Assembly (NCBI RefSeq): GCF_009765985.1
Contig: NZ_LMUM01000004.1
Location: forward strand, 106,475 to 170,474
DNA from: Acidobacterium sp. S8
Lineage (GTDB): Bacteria; Acidobacteriota; Terriglobia; Terriglobales; Acidobacteriaceae
DNA: 64,000 nucleotides
Direction: 5' to 3'
Positions 25,095 to 32,085 of the stretch are shown here, piece after piece (the stretch's first letter is position 1; each line of letters begins with the position of its first letter). A model generated the notes under the pieces. The model searched no databases, was not told the DNA's origin, and worked only from the letters and a program-made list of their open reading frames with translations. The translations under genes were made by a program, and so were the position numbers.

Positions 25095-25400
25095 ATGCGC
25101 AAACTGCAATATCTATTCATGACGCTGGCTGTGCTCTTCATGGCATCGCCTGCATTCGCACAGACTGGCGGTACCTCGGCCCCTAGCTGGGTTCCTATCG
25201 GCGCCGGTATCGGCATGGCCATTGCTTCCGGCCTTTGCGGCCTTGGACAGGGCCGTGTTGCCGGTTCAGCAGCGGAGGCCCTGGCTCGTAACCCCGGAGC
25301 ACGCGCCGGTATTCAGCTGGTGCTGATTCTCGGCCTGGCGTTTATCGAGTCGCTCGCTCTCTTTACCCTGCTCATCATCTTCGCAGTGGTTAATAAGTAG
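25095..25400 (+). CDS. atpE: F-type ATP synthase subunit c with N-terminal signal-like extension
   Basis: 101 residues from the ATG at 25095 (AAGGAG upstream). Residues 1-25 look like a cleavable signal peptide ('LFMTLAVLFMASPAFAQ'). Two c-subunit helices follow: 'GAGIGMAIASGLCGLGQGRVAG', the polar loop 'ALARNPGA', and 'LVLILGLAFIESLALFTLLIIF' with the ion-binding glutamate. A Gln (GLGQG) and an ES pair resemble part of the Na+ ligand set of Ilyobacter-type rings, but the usual Thr and Tyr are Leu and Phe, so the coupling ion is unclear. The operon ends here; subunits b, delta and F1 are not in the window. Confidence 0.94.
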   Translation: MRKLQYLFMTLAVLFMASPAFAQTGGTSAPSWVPIGAGIGMAIASGLCGLGQGRVAGSAAEALARNPGARAGIQLVLILGLAFIESLALFTLLIIFAVVNK

Positions 25401-25417
25401 TCGCAGTTTGCGGTATG

Positions 25418-25456
25418 GCAAATGGCCTCCGGTTCGCCGGGGGCCATTTGCTTTTT
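25418..25456 (+). terminator. Rho-independent terminator after atpE
   Basis: GCAAATGGCC (25418-25427) pairs with GGCCATTTGC (25442-25451), with further GC pairs near the loop, then TTTTTC. It closes the partial Fo cluster. Confidence 0.9.
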
Positions 25457-25561
25457 CACAGGCATTCCTGTGATTCGATTTTCATGTATGCCTTATGCGC
25501 ATCCCATAAGATATGAGGCGCAGTTCATCTCATCTGATAAAAGACACGAAAGGAACGAACG

Positions 25562-25981
25562 ATGGCAACAGCACAAACGAAAACAAGTGTATCGCTTGAG
25601 GACGCGCGCCGCATTATTGCCGCAGCAGAGAAAAAAGCGCAGGAGATCGGCCAGCCTATGAACATCGCCGTGGCCGATGAAGGCGCGAACCTCGTGGCCT
25701 TTATCCGTATGGAAGGCGCATGGCTTGGAAGCATCGATATCGCTCAGAAGAAGGCTTTTACTTCGCGCGCGTTTGATATCTCTACAAAAGATCTGGCGCA
25801 GCATTCGCAGAGTGGCAACCAGTTCTTTGGCATTCATGCTTCCAATAACGGTAAGGTCATGATCTTCGCAGGCGGCATCCCATTGAAGAGTGGCGACAAG
25901 GTTGTCGGAGCCATCGGCGTAAGCGGCGGTTCAGGTGATCAGGATCATGCAGTAGCAGAAGCAGGCGCAGCGGCGTTCTAG
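25562..25981 (+). CDS. GlcG/HbpS family heme-binding-like protein
   Basis: 139 residues. 'SLEDARRIIAAAEKKAQEIGQPMNIAVADEGANLVAFIRME', 'ARLGS/AWLGSIDIAQKKAF'-type sequence and 'GGIPLKSGDKVVGAIGVSGGSGDQD' define the GlcG/HbpS (DUF336) fold. Some members bind heme or cobalamin-derived cofactors, and others sit beside alcohol or aldehyde oxidation genes. No signal peptide is seen. It lies 68 bp upstream of the formaldehyde dehydrogenase gene on the same strand, so a shared role in small-alcohol or aldehyde metabolism is plausible but unproven. Confidence 0.88.
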   Translation: MATAQTKTSVSLEDARRIIAAAEKKAQEIGQPMNIAVADEGANLVAFIRMEGAWLGSIDIAQKKAFTSRAFDISTKDLAQHSQSGNQFFGIHASNNGKVMIFAGGIPLKSGDKVVGAIGVSGGSGDQDHAVAEAGAAAF

Positions 25982-26049
25982 ATTACAAGCCGCCAACCTA
26001 CATAAGGAACGTAAACCAGCCAGATATTTACACGCAGTATGGAGGAACC

Positions 26050-27246
26050 ATGGCCACGAATCGTGGTGTTGTCTATATGGGCCCCGGCAAGGTTGAGGTC
26101 CAGAACATTGATTATCCTAAGATGCAAACACCCCAGGGCATACCTATTGAGCATGGGGCTATCTTAAAAATCGTCTCAACAAATATATGTGGCTCCGACC
26201 AGCACATGGTACGCGGACGCACGACTGCGCCGAAGGGATTGACCCTCGGCCATGAAATCACCGGTGAGGTAATCGAGAAGGGAAAGGATGTTGAGTTCAT
26301 CAATATCGGTGATCTTGTCTCCGTTCCCTTTAACATCGCGTGCGGCCGCTGTCGGGCCTGCCGCGAGCGACATACCGGTGTTTGCCTGAATGTGAATCCA
26401 AAGCAGCCAGGCGGCGCTTATGGCTACGTAGATATGGGTGGATGGGCCGGTGGGCAGGCGCAGTATGTGCTCGTTCCTTATGCCGATTTCAACTTGCTCA
26501 AATTTCCTGACAAGGACCAGGCAATGTCGAAGATCAAAGACCTGACTATGCTCTCCGATATTTTGCCCACGGGATATCACGGCGCCAAGTCGGCAGGTGT
26601 TGAGGTTGGCTCGATCGTCTACGTTGCCGGAGCCGGACCTGTTGGCCTTGCGGCGGCAGCCTCGGCTTATATTCTCGGTGCAGCTGTCATCATCGTAGGC
26701 GACAAGAACCAGGAGCGTCTGGCGCATGCGAAGAAAATGGGCTACGAAACGATTGACATCGGTAAGCATGACAATCTCTCCGAGCAGATTGAACAGATTG
26801 TTGGCGTGCCGGAAGTCGATGCGGCGATCGATGCTGTCGGATTCGAAGCCAGCGCGCATGGAGATCCCAACGAGGCGGCTCCCGCAAGCGTATTGAATGA
26901 GCTGATGGGCATTACGTTCGTAGCGGGCGGCATCGGTATTCCGGGCCTCTATGTTGTGGAAGATCCGGGCGCGCCGAATGAAGATGCAAAGAAGGGAATT
27001 CTGAAGATTCGCTTCGGCAAGGGTTGGTCGCGTTCATTGCATTTCCATACCGGGCAGGCGCCAGTGCTTCAGTACAATCGGCAGCTGATGCAGGCTATTC
27101 TGCATGACCGTTTGCCGATTGCGAAGATCGTAAACGCAACCATCATCAGCCTGGATAACGCGCCGGAAGGCTATGCCGATTTCGATAAGGGCGCAGCAAA
27201 GAAATATGTGCTCGATCCGAATGGATATCTGGCGAAGGCAGCTTAA
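26050..27246 (+). CDS. fdhA: Glutathione-independent formaldehyde dehydrogenase
   Basis: A 398-residue zinc-dependent medium-chain dehydrogenase. The catalytic zinc region has 'TNICGSDQHMVRGR' and 'LGHEITGEVIEKG', the structural zinc cysteines are in 'CGRCRACRERHTGVC', and the NAD-binding loop is 'VYVAGAGPVGLAAAASA'. The length and the insert 'NPKQPGGAYGYVDMGGW' match the Pseudomonas putida-type enzyme, which oxidises formaldehyde (or dismutates aldehydes) with a tightly bound NAD. GGAGG precedes the ATG, and a terminator follows the gene. Confidence 0.94.
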   Translation: MATNRGVVYMGPGKVEVQNIDYPKMQTPQGIPIEHGAILKIVSTNICGSDQHMVRGRTTAPKGLTLGHEITGEVIEKGKDVEFINIGDLVSVPFNIACGRCRACRERHTGVCLNVNPKQPGGAYGYVDMGGWAGGQAQYVLVPYADFNLLKFPDKDQAMSKIKDLTMLSDILPTGYHGAKSAGVEVGSIVYVAGAGPVGLAAAASAYILGAAVIIVGDKNQERLAHAKKMGYETIDIGKHDNLSEQIEQIVGVPEVDAAIDAVGFEASAHGDPNEAAPASVLNELMGITFVAGGIGIPGLYVVEDPGAPNEDAKKGILKIRFGKGWSRSLHFHTGQAPVLQYNRQLMQAILHDRLPIAKIVNATIISLDNAPEGYADFDKGAAKKYVLDPNGYLAKAA

Positions 27247-27250
27247 ATTA

Positions 27251-27284
27251 AGAAGGCCTCCAATCTCTGGTGGCCTTCTGTTTT
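27251..27284 (+). terminator. Terminator after fdhA
   Basis: AGAAGGCC (27251-27258) pairs with GGCCTTCT (27272-27279), followed by GTTTTG. It lies between convergent genes, so it could serve the DUF3011 gene too. Confidence 0.75.
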
Positions 27285-27303
27285 GTCTTGAGAGTGATTC
27301 CGA

Positions 27304-27840
27304 TCAACGAACCGCAAAATCGGCTCTGCACCCTTTATCTACCCATATTCCGCTGCGATCATAACCCCAGCTGTAGCCCTGCTTGCAAGGAGCGTCGCTG
27401 CGCTGCCTTACAAGGCGTACGCCGCCTCCGGTCGGCACGCGGCAGTAATTTCTGCCGCCATTGTCAGAGGAGCAGGTGATTACGCCACCTGGAGGGGGCG
27501 GAGGTCCACCGGGTCCTCCAGGTCCACCAGGAGGATAGCCCGGTCCCGGACCATACGCGGGAACTCTAGTGATGAAGTCTGCTCTGCAGCCTCGATCGAC
27601 CCATATGCCGCGCTGATCGTAGCCCCAACTGTAGCCCTGCCGGCAAACAGCGTTGCTTCGCTGGTTCACCATGCGTACGCCGTATCGTGTGTCTGCGCGG
27701 CAATAGTGTCGGTTGCCGTCATCGGAGGCGCAAGTCAATCTCGGGCCGTCTCGATACGTTGTACCGCTCTGCGCATAAAGATGCGATGTGCAAGGCACCA
27801 CGAAACTCGCGGCGAGAAGAATGAACTTCAGCATTCTCAA
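27304..27840 (-). CDS. Secreted protein with two DUF3011 repeats
   Basis: 178 residues: a signal peptide ('LKFILLAASFVVPCTSHLYAQ'), a first DUF3011 unit (about 34-90), a Pro/Gly-rich linker (about 95-118) and a second unit. Each unit has the pattern 'TC.SD.G....C', then 'VR.V.QRS.A.C.QGYSWGYD..GIWVD.GCRADF', with three conserved cysteines that may form disulfides. DUF3011 proteins are common in Acidobacteria and proteobacteria; the function is unknown. A GGAGG site is 6 nt from a TTG at 27840 but 12 nt from the ATG at 27834; either may be the start. Confidence 0.85.
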   Translation of the reverse strand: MRMLKFILLAASFVVPCTSHLYAQSGTTYRDGPRLTCASDDGNRHYCRADTRYGVRMVNQRSNAVCRQGYSWGYDQRGIWVDRGCRADFITRVPAYGPGPGYPPGGPGGPGGPPPPPGGVITCSSDNGGRNYCRVPTGGGVRLVRQRSDAPCKQGYSWGYDRSGIWVDKGCRADFAVR

Positions 27841-28045
27841 AATTTCCCTCCTCGAATCGAATAGGAAGCATATCCTGTATTCGCCTCAGCACCAAATCCG
27901 CTTTATGAAAGTTCATCAGTTGGGCGAGAAAAACCTCAAAGACGTTGTAACCGAATTGGGATTATGGGATCAAACGAAATGTGGCAGCGACGCGCACCTA
28001 AGAATAAAACACAGAGACTTTTACTGCTGTTCTAATGGGAAGTGA

Positions 28046-28486
28046 ATGAATCAAGAAGTGCCAGAATCCATCCACACGTTGCAGAAGAACCGCAATGTTC
28101 GCTGGCTCGGATGGTCGAGCCTCCTCTTCGCATTCTTGCAAAGTGCATGCACCTTCGTGCTTGCGACAAGCAGTGTTCGCGTTCTTATAGGACTTAGTGC
28201 GCTTGCAGCGGCAGCAGGAACAAATGCTCCTGCAAAAGGCTTTCATCGGGATTCGATTCGTATCCCCATGATGATCTTTGCGCTCGTGGGAACGGTCATT
28301 ACTTTGTACGGAGTCTGGCGGGTGCGAAGTCTGCGCCGCAGGCCGGCTTCGCAGTGGCGGGTACAGCCAGTAACCCCGAGACAAAAACGCTCTGAAAATT
28401 TTCAGATTGCGCTTTCGATCGTAACCTTGATCCTGCTTGCCCTTGAATGGTGGACACATTCGATGTTGCACCATCCCTTAAATTAA
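28046..28486 (+). CDS. Hypothetical membrane protein
   Basis: 146 residues with three or four hydrophobic segments: 'WLGWSSLLFAFLQSACTFVLA', 'VLIGLSALAAAAG', 'IPMMIFALVGTVITLYGVW' and 'IALSIVTLILLALEWWTHSML'. Between them is a basic loop 'RVRSLRRRPASQWR'. I do not recognise the family. It lies just beyond the 3' end of the bufferin operon, in the opposite direction. In the 205-bp gap upstream I see no clear promoter. Confidence 0.7.
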   Translation: MNQEVPESIHTLQKNRNVRWLGWSSLLFAFLQSACTFVLATSSVRVLIGLSALAAAAGTNAPAKGFHRDSIRIPMMIFALVGTVITLYGVWRVRSLRRRPASQWRVQPVTPRQKRSENFQIALSIVTLILLALEWWTHSMLHHPLN

Positions 28487-28489
28487 CCC

Positions 28490-28744
28490 TCAGGCGGAAT
28501 CGGGAGCTTCCGATGACAGCACGGCGTCGAGCCGCGCATGCAGCCGCTGGCTGAAGTCGACGGGCAATTCAAAGACACGGTCATCCGCCATCAAAATGAT
28601 GATGTTGCGCGTGGAATCGAGCACGGCGGAACAGATTTCACAGTGAGCCAGATGCCGCTCCACATCGGCGCGCACTTCGGGATCGAGTGTCCCATCAATG
28701 TAGTCGGAGATGCGGTCCCATACATGTCGGCAGTTCAGAACCAT
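28490..28744 (-). CDS. Zinc-finger anti-sigma factor (ZAS type)
   Basis: 84 residues. 'NCRHVWDRISDYIDGTLDPEVRADVERHLAHCEICSAVL' is a classical anti-sigma zinc-binding fold with H-x3-C-x2-C ('HLAHCEIC'). No membrane helix is present, so it is a soluble anti-sigma factor. Its ATG overlaps the sigma gene by 10 bp and uses an AAGGAGG inside that gene, so stoichiometric coupled translation is expected. It presumably holds the adjacent ECF sigma factor inactive until a signal (redox or metal at the zinc site is one possibility) releases it. Last gene of the six-gene operon. Confidence 0.9.
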   Translation of the reverse strand: MVLNCRHVWDRISDYIDGTLDPEVRADVERHLAHCEICSAVLDSTRNIIILMADDRVFELPVDFSQRLHARLDAVLSSEAPDSA

Positions 28745-29391
28745 GGCAACCTCCTTATAACTCCGCGCTTCTTTTCCGGCTTCCAGGCGACGCGCAATCG
28801 CGGAGCCAGCGCTTTTTGCAGAAGCAGGCGCGCGCGATGTAATCGGACCTTGACCAGTGAGATGGAAATCCCCAGCGCTTCGGCAGTTTCGTTCACGCTC
28901 AGCTCTTCCATATCACGCAAGATCACGACCTCGCGGAACGTAACCGGCAGCTCCGCTATTGCCTGTTGCATGAGTGAGCGCACCTCTTCGCGCTCCAATG
29001 CCTCCGAGGGAAGTTCACGCCAGTCGGTGAGCTGGGCCGGAGTGACAACACCATCGCCATAGTCAGTGCTGTCGAGTGAATCGAGGCTAGCCCTCTTTTC
29101 CGCACGCAGGCATGTGCGTGCTTCGTTAAGCGTGATAGCGAGGAGCCACGTGCTGAATCTGGCATCACCACGAAAGCTTGCCAGTTTGCGATAAGCTCGC
29201 AGGATAGCTTCCTGTGCTACGTCCTCGGCTTCCGTCTCATTCTTCAACAGCGCAAGGGCAGTATGGTAGACCTGTCGCTCGTAGGGACGGATGAGATCAT
29301 GAAACTTTTCGCGTTCGCCAGAGAGAATAGCAGCGATAAGCGCGGTTTCGCGCTGTTGCTGTAGTTCTGCTCCGGGTGGTGAGGTAGTCAT
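28735..29391 (-). CDS. ECF-type RNA polymerase sigma factor
   Basis: 218 residues with regions sigma2 ('IRPYERQVYHTALALLKNETEAEDVAQEAILRAYRKLASFRG', then 'FSTWLLAITLNEAR') and sigma4 ('LPVTFREVVILRDMEELSVNETAEALGISISLVKVRLHRAR'). The -35 recognition helix is intact. It starts 3 bp after the DoxX gene and overlaps the anti-sigma gene. Being in the same operon as the bufferin genes, it most likely transcribes that operon from an ECF-type promoter upstream of the precursor gene, which would be positive autoregulation. Confidence 0.94.
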   Translation of the reverse strand: MTTSPPGAELQQQRETALIAAILSGEREKFHDLIRPYERQVYHTALALLKNETEAEDVAQEAILRAYRKLASFRGDARFSTWLLAITLNEARTCLRAEKRASLDSLDSTDYGDGVVTPAQLTDWRELPSEALEREEVRSLMQQAIAELPVTFREVVILRDMEELSVNETAEALGISISLVKVRLHRARLLLQKALAPRLRVAWKPEKKRGVIRRLPWF

Positions 29392-29394
29392 TGG

Positions 29395-29895
29395 CTAACG
29401 TTTGCGTCTGTGCGCGAAATAATGATCGAGCGAGAAGTAACCCGCGCCGAAGATGAGCACGATAAGCGATGCAAAAAGAAAGGTGAAGGGATCAGCAACA
29501 TAGAATTTGCCGGGATTGCTCAGGATGGAGCTGAGAGCTTCACGGTCTGAAGCGACGTATGCGACAAACATGTTGCAGGCCAGCAATAGCCCTGTAAGGC
29601 GTGAGGCGAGTCCGACGATCAGCAATATACCGCCAAAGAATTCAAGAGACGCGATGGCCGGTGCCATGACTCCCGGAGCGGGAATATTAAGGCTGGCGAA
29701 AAAATCACGCACATGCGGAAGATTGTGCAGCTTACCCCAACCCGTCTGCGCAAATTGCCATCCCCAATAGAGCCGCACCAGCAACAGAAAAGGCGAATCC
29801 AGATGCGCTGCATAGTACTTGAAGCGGCAGTAAAAATAACTAAACCTGGATCCGATGGATGGCCTTGCGTTTATAACTTTGGGCTGCGTGCTCAT
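29395..29895 (-). CDS. DoxX-family membrane protein of the bufferin operon (BufD/HvfX-like)
   Basis: 166 residues from the ATG at 29895; the longer frame runs into the upstream gene and is rejected. It has four membrane helices with DoxX features: 'FLLLVRLYWGWQFAQTGWGKL', 'APAIASLEFFGGILLIVGL', 'LTGLLLACNMFVAYVA' and 'PFTFLFASLIVLIFGAGYFSLD'. DoxX-like proteins accompany bufferin/HvfA systems, where they are thought to help in the membrane handling or redox chemistry of the modified peptide. The role is not settled. It lies 16 bp from the DUF2063 gene and 3 bp from the sigma gene. Confidence 0.88.
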   Translation of the reverse strand: MSTQPKVINARPSIGSRFSYFYCRFKYYAAHLDSPFLLLVRLYWGWQFAQTGWGKLHNLPHVRDFFASLNIPAPGVMAPAIASLEFFGGILLIVGLASRLTGLLLACNMFVAYVASDREALSSILSNPGKFYVADPFTFLFASLIVLIFGAGYFSLDHYFAHRRKR

Positions 29896-29911
29896 GAGAT
29901 TTTTGCCTTTC

Positions 29912-30787
29912 TTATCGAATGAACCAGCCGAGTGAAGACCAGGTTTGAAAAGCCGCTTGTAAAAAAGGCGCTCGCTCTTCTTCAGGAATTGCGCTCTCTG
30001 CAAATGCCATATCAATCGCTTCGCTGATGGTTTCGCCTGTCGAAAGCGTCGTAAGTAGCCGGTATTCTTCGCGATGGAGGCGTTTGTAATATACCGAGTT
30101 CTCGTGGCGATGCACGGCCAGATGAATTTCTTCAGGAGCCAGAGAGGCTATGTGACGCACTTTCCGATGCTTCCTGGAGATGCTGGCATTATTACTGCTG
30201 CCGTCGCTGCTGCCGCCTTCGCTGCGAACTTCGATAATCAGATCATCCACCGGATATCGTAATTCTAAAAAGCGGAGATAGGGCTGCAGTCGAAGCTGTG
30301 AGCCGTCGTGAAGCTCCGATAGATCGTCGGGGTCAATCAAAGGCTCAACAGCGGAATCGAATACCTCAATGTGCGCCCATTCCAGGCGAACCATGTCCAT
30401 CGCGAGATTTTTGCGTGGCTCGATATGCTCCGGATGCTCAGTGAGCCATTGTTCGAGATGCGAACCGAGATTGCGCAATGTGAAGGATGCCGAAGGAAAA
30501 TCTGTGAGATAGGCACGCATGAGCGTATCGAATTTCCTGCGTCCGACGATTGCCATCAATCCGGGAAAATCTTCTTCAAATGAAGAGTACAGCCGGAACC
30601 AGTATTGGCGGTTATAGATCTCAAGGCGCTCAAACGATGTAAGGCGATCATTCGGCTTAATCAAGGCATCCGCTTCTGCGGTGTTGGAGACTCCATTGCT
30701 GCGACGACGCGGCATCGTCTCCTGACGAGTCAATGGGTGCATGACGGCTGCAGCGACCCGGCGCTGTATTTCAAGAAGCTCGCTCAT
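29912..30787 (-). CDS. bufC: DUF2063 / HvfC-BufC family peptide-modification partner
   Basis: 291 residues. The N-terminal 'ELLEIQRRVAAAVMHPLT' and 'NDRLTSFERLEIYNRQYWFRLYSSFEEDFPGLMAIVG' followed by 'YLTDFPSASFTLRNLGSHLEQWL' are the DUF2063 signature. The C-terminal half is a winged-helix-like domain ending 'LQAAFQTWSSLGWFI'. In described bufferin systems this protein binds the precursor leader and partners the MNIO enzyme. The middle contains an unusual Ser/Asn-rich insert ('SEGGSSDGSSNNASIS'). Its ATG overlaps the MNIO stop by 4 bp, so the two proteins are made together. Confidence 0.9.
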   Translation of the reverse strand: MSELLEIQRRVAAAVMHPLTRQETMPRRRSNGVSNTAEADALIKPNDRLTSFERLEIYNRQYWFRLYSSFEEDFPGLMAIVGRRKFDTLMRAYLTDFPSASFTLRNLGSHLEQWLTEHPEHIEPRKNLAMDMVRLEWAHIEVFDSAVEPLIDPDDLSELHDGSQLRLQPYLRFLELRYPVDDLIIEVRSEGGSSDGSSNNASISRKHRKVRHIASLAPEEIHLAVHRHENSVYYKRLHREEYRLLTTLSTGETISEAIDMAFAESAIPEEERAPFLQAAFQTWSSLGWFIR

Positions 30788-31656
30788 CGGGCGACCTCCG
30801 TAAGTTGCGGCACGGCGGGTTTGGCAGCAGCTTGCAGGAACTGGTTCGCTTTCAAGGCTTCTGCGTGGACTTCCTCAAATGAGGGAATGTTATCGTCCCA
30901 CTCGAGCAGTGTTGCCGTTGGGCCGGCTCGCTCGATGGTGCGCGCGTACAGCTGCCAAACAGGCTCGAGCACGGGATGATCGTGCGTGTCGAGAATATAC
31001 TTTTCAAACTTCGAGTGGCCGGCGATATGGATCTGCGCAATACGATCCGCGGGTACAGCGTTCACATAAGTGAACGGATCGAAGTTGTGATTTTGCGACG
31101 AGACATAAATGTTGTTCACATCGAGCAGGATGCCGCAGTCAGCCTTTTCGACCACCTCGTTGATAAATTCCCATTCCGTCATTTCAGAAGCGTGATATTC
31201 GGCGTAGCTGGAAACATTTTCGACAACTACTGGGATTTCAAGGAAGTCCTGCACATTGCGGATGCGGTCTGCCGTGATTTTTACTGCTTCCCAGGTGTAG
31301 GGCATGGGCAGCAGATCGTGTGTATAGCGTCCGTCAACAGAGCCCCAGCAAAGATGATCGCTGAGCCACGGAGTCTTTGTGCGCTTGACCAGCCGTTTTA
31401 GCTTTTTCAGATGCTCCGGATCGGGATTGCTGGCCGAGCCGAAGTACATGGAGACGCCATGCTGAACGACATTATATTGTTCGAGGATCTGATCGAGTAC
31501 TTGAAGCGGACGGCCGCCGTCAACCATGTAGTTTTCCGAGATGATCTCGAACCAGTCGACAACCGGCTTCTCGCTCAGGATGTGATGGTAGTGCGGGATA
31601 CGCAGGCCGATGCCGACGCCATATTCCGTGAAACTGTTAAAACGATTTGCAGGCAC
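30784..31656 (-). CDS. bufB: MNIO (DUF692) RiPP maturase
   Basis: 290 residues from a GTG at 31656, which has AGGGAG 6 nt upstream; an in-frame GTG 10 codons earlier lies in a hairpin and is less likely. It is a multinuclear non-heme iron oxidase of the DUF692 family, related to MbnB, HvfB and BufB. Metal-ligand motifs are all present: 'WFEIISENYM', 'QHGVSMYFGS', 'LSDHLCW', 'VVENVSSYAEY', 'LLDVNNIYVSS', 'IAQIHIAGHS', 'DTHDHPV' and 'LLEWDDNIPS'. Characterised relatives oxidise precursor cysteines to oxazolone/thioamide or thiooxazole groups. Here the substrate is presumably the Cys-rich peptide encoded just upstream. Confidence 0.94.
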   Translation of the reverse strand: MPANRFNSFTEYGVGIGLRIPHYHHILSEKPVVDWFEIISENYMVDGGRPLQVLDQILEQYNVVQHGVSMYFGSASNPDPEHLKKLKRLVKRTKTPWLSDHLCWGSVDGRYTHDLLPMPYTWEAVKITADRIRNVQDFLEIPVVVENVSSYAEYHASEMTEWEFINEVVEKADCGILLDVNNIYVSSQNHNFDPFTYVNAVPADRIAQIHIAGHSKFEKYILDTHDHPVLEPVWQLYARTIERAGPTATLLEWDDNIPSFEEVHAEALKANQFLQAAAKPAVPQLTEVAR

Positions 31657-31678
31657 AGCGAGCTCCCTGAAAATGGAA

Positions 31679-31706
31679 AGGGCCACGCTGAACCACGCAT
31701 GGCCCT
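31679..31706 (-). promoter_or_regulatory. Hairpin between precursor and maturase genes
   Basis: On the minus strand AGGGCCATGC pairs with GCGTGGCCCT (10 bp with one G-U pair) around an 8-nt loop, followed by TTTCC. It lies 9 bp after the precursor stop and just before the maturase ribosome-binding site. It could act as a partial terminator or mRNA-stabilising end so that precursor is made in excess. Confidence 0.6.
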
Positions 31707-31715
31707 CGTTGGAAA

Positions 31716-32009
31716 CTACTTCGGCATCTTGGAGCCGTCAGTTGCGCAGCCGCCCTTGCCTTTGCAGCTGTTCTTCGCCTTGCAGCCGTTGTCGCTGCTC
31801 TTGCAGCCGCCTTGTCCTTTGCAATCATTCTTGCCCTTACAAGAGTGCTTGGTGGTGTCTTGCATTGAGCCGTTTGCAAATGACGCTTTGCCCACCTTCA
31901 CCACTGACGTGGCGCTGGTTGACGAGGCTGCTGCCTGCATAGTTGCTGCACCGCCCAGCATGCCGGACACTGCCGCGGCAACCATTAAGGTCTTCATTGA
32001 GTGTTTCAT
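31716..32009 (-). CDS. bufA: Bufferin-type RiPP metallophore precursor (BufA2-like)
   Basis: 97 residues from the ATG at 32009; a second ATG at 32018 sits almost on top of the GGAGG site and is less likely. Residues 1-27 are a Sec-type signal peptide ('KTLMVAAAVSGMLGGAATMQAAA'). A Ser/Thr-rich linker leads to a core with six cysteines at 57, 63, 69, 76, 82 and 88. The core is a near-perfect duplication: CKGKNDCKGQGGC and CKAKNSCKGKGGC, separated by KSSDNG. It is encoded directly upstream of an MNIO enzyme, its DUF2063 partner and a DoxX protein, which identifies it as a bufferin-like precursor exported to the periplasm, probably binding copper or a similar metal after modification. Confidence 0.88.
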   Translation of the reverse strand: MKHSMKTLMVAAAVSGMLGGAATMQAAASSTSATSVVKVGKASFANGSMQDTTKHSCKGKNDCKGQGGCKSSDNGCKAKNSCKGKGGCATDGSKMPK

Positions 32010-32026
32010 CGTTGTCATTCCTCCGT

Positions 32027-32040
32027 AGATTTGCAAATCT
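32027..32040. promoter_or_regulatory. Perfect 14-bp palindrome in the bufA leader
   Basis: AGATTTGCAAATCT, immediately upstream of the bufA ribosome-binding site. It may be an operator, or a leader hairpin that affects access to the ribosome-binding site. Confidence 0.5.
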
Positions 32041-32085
32041 AAGACCAGGCATTCACATGCCGGTGGGAGACTTGCTTCTGCCCAT

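Noticed and set aside
27946..27969. Second copy of the TGTAACC ECF -35 motif before the gene at 28046
   Set aside because: No matching -10 at the same spacing, so I did not count it as a regulon member.
27788..28045. 85-codon plus-strand open frame before the membrane protein gene
   Set aside because: Overlaps the DUF3011 signal peptide region antisense, no ribosome-binding site and no recognisable content.
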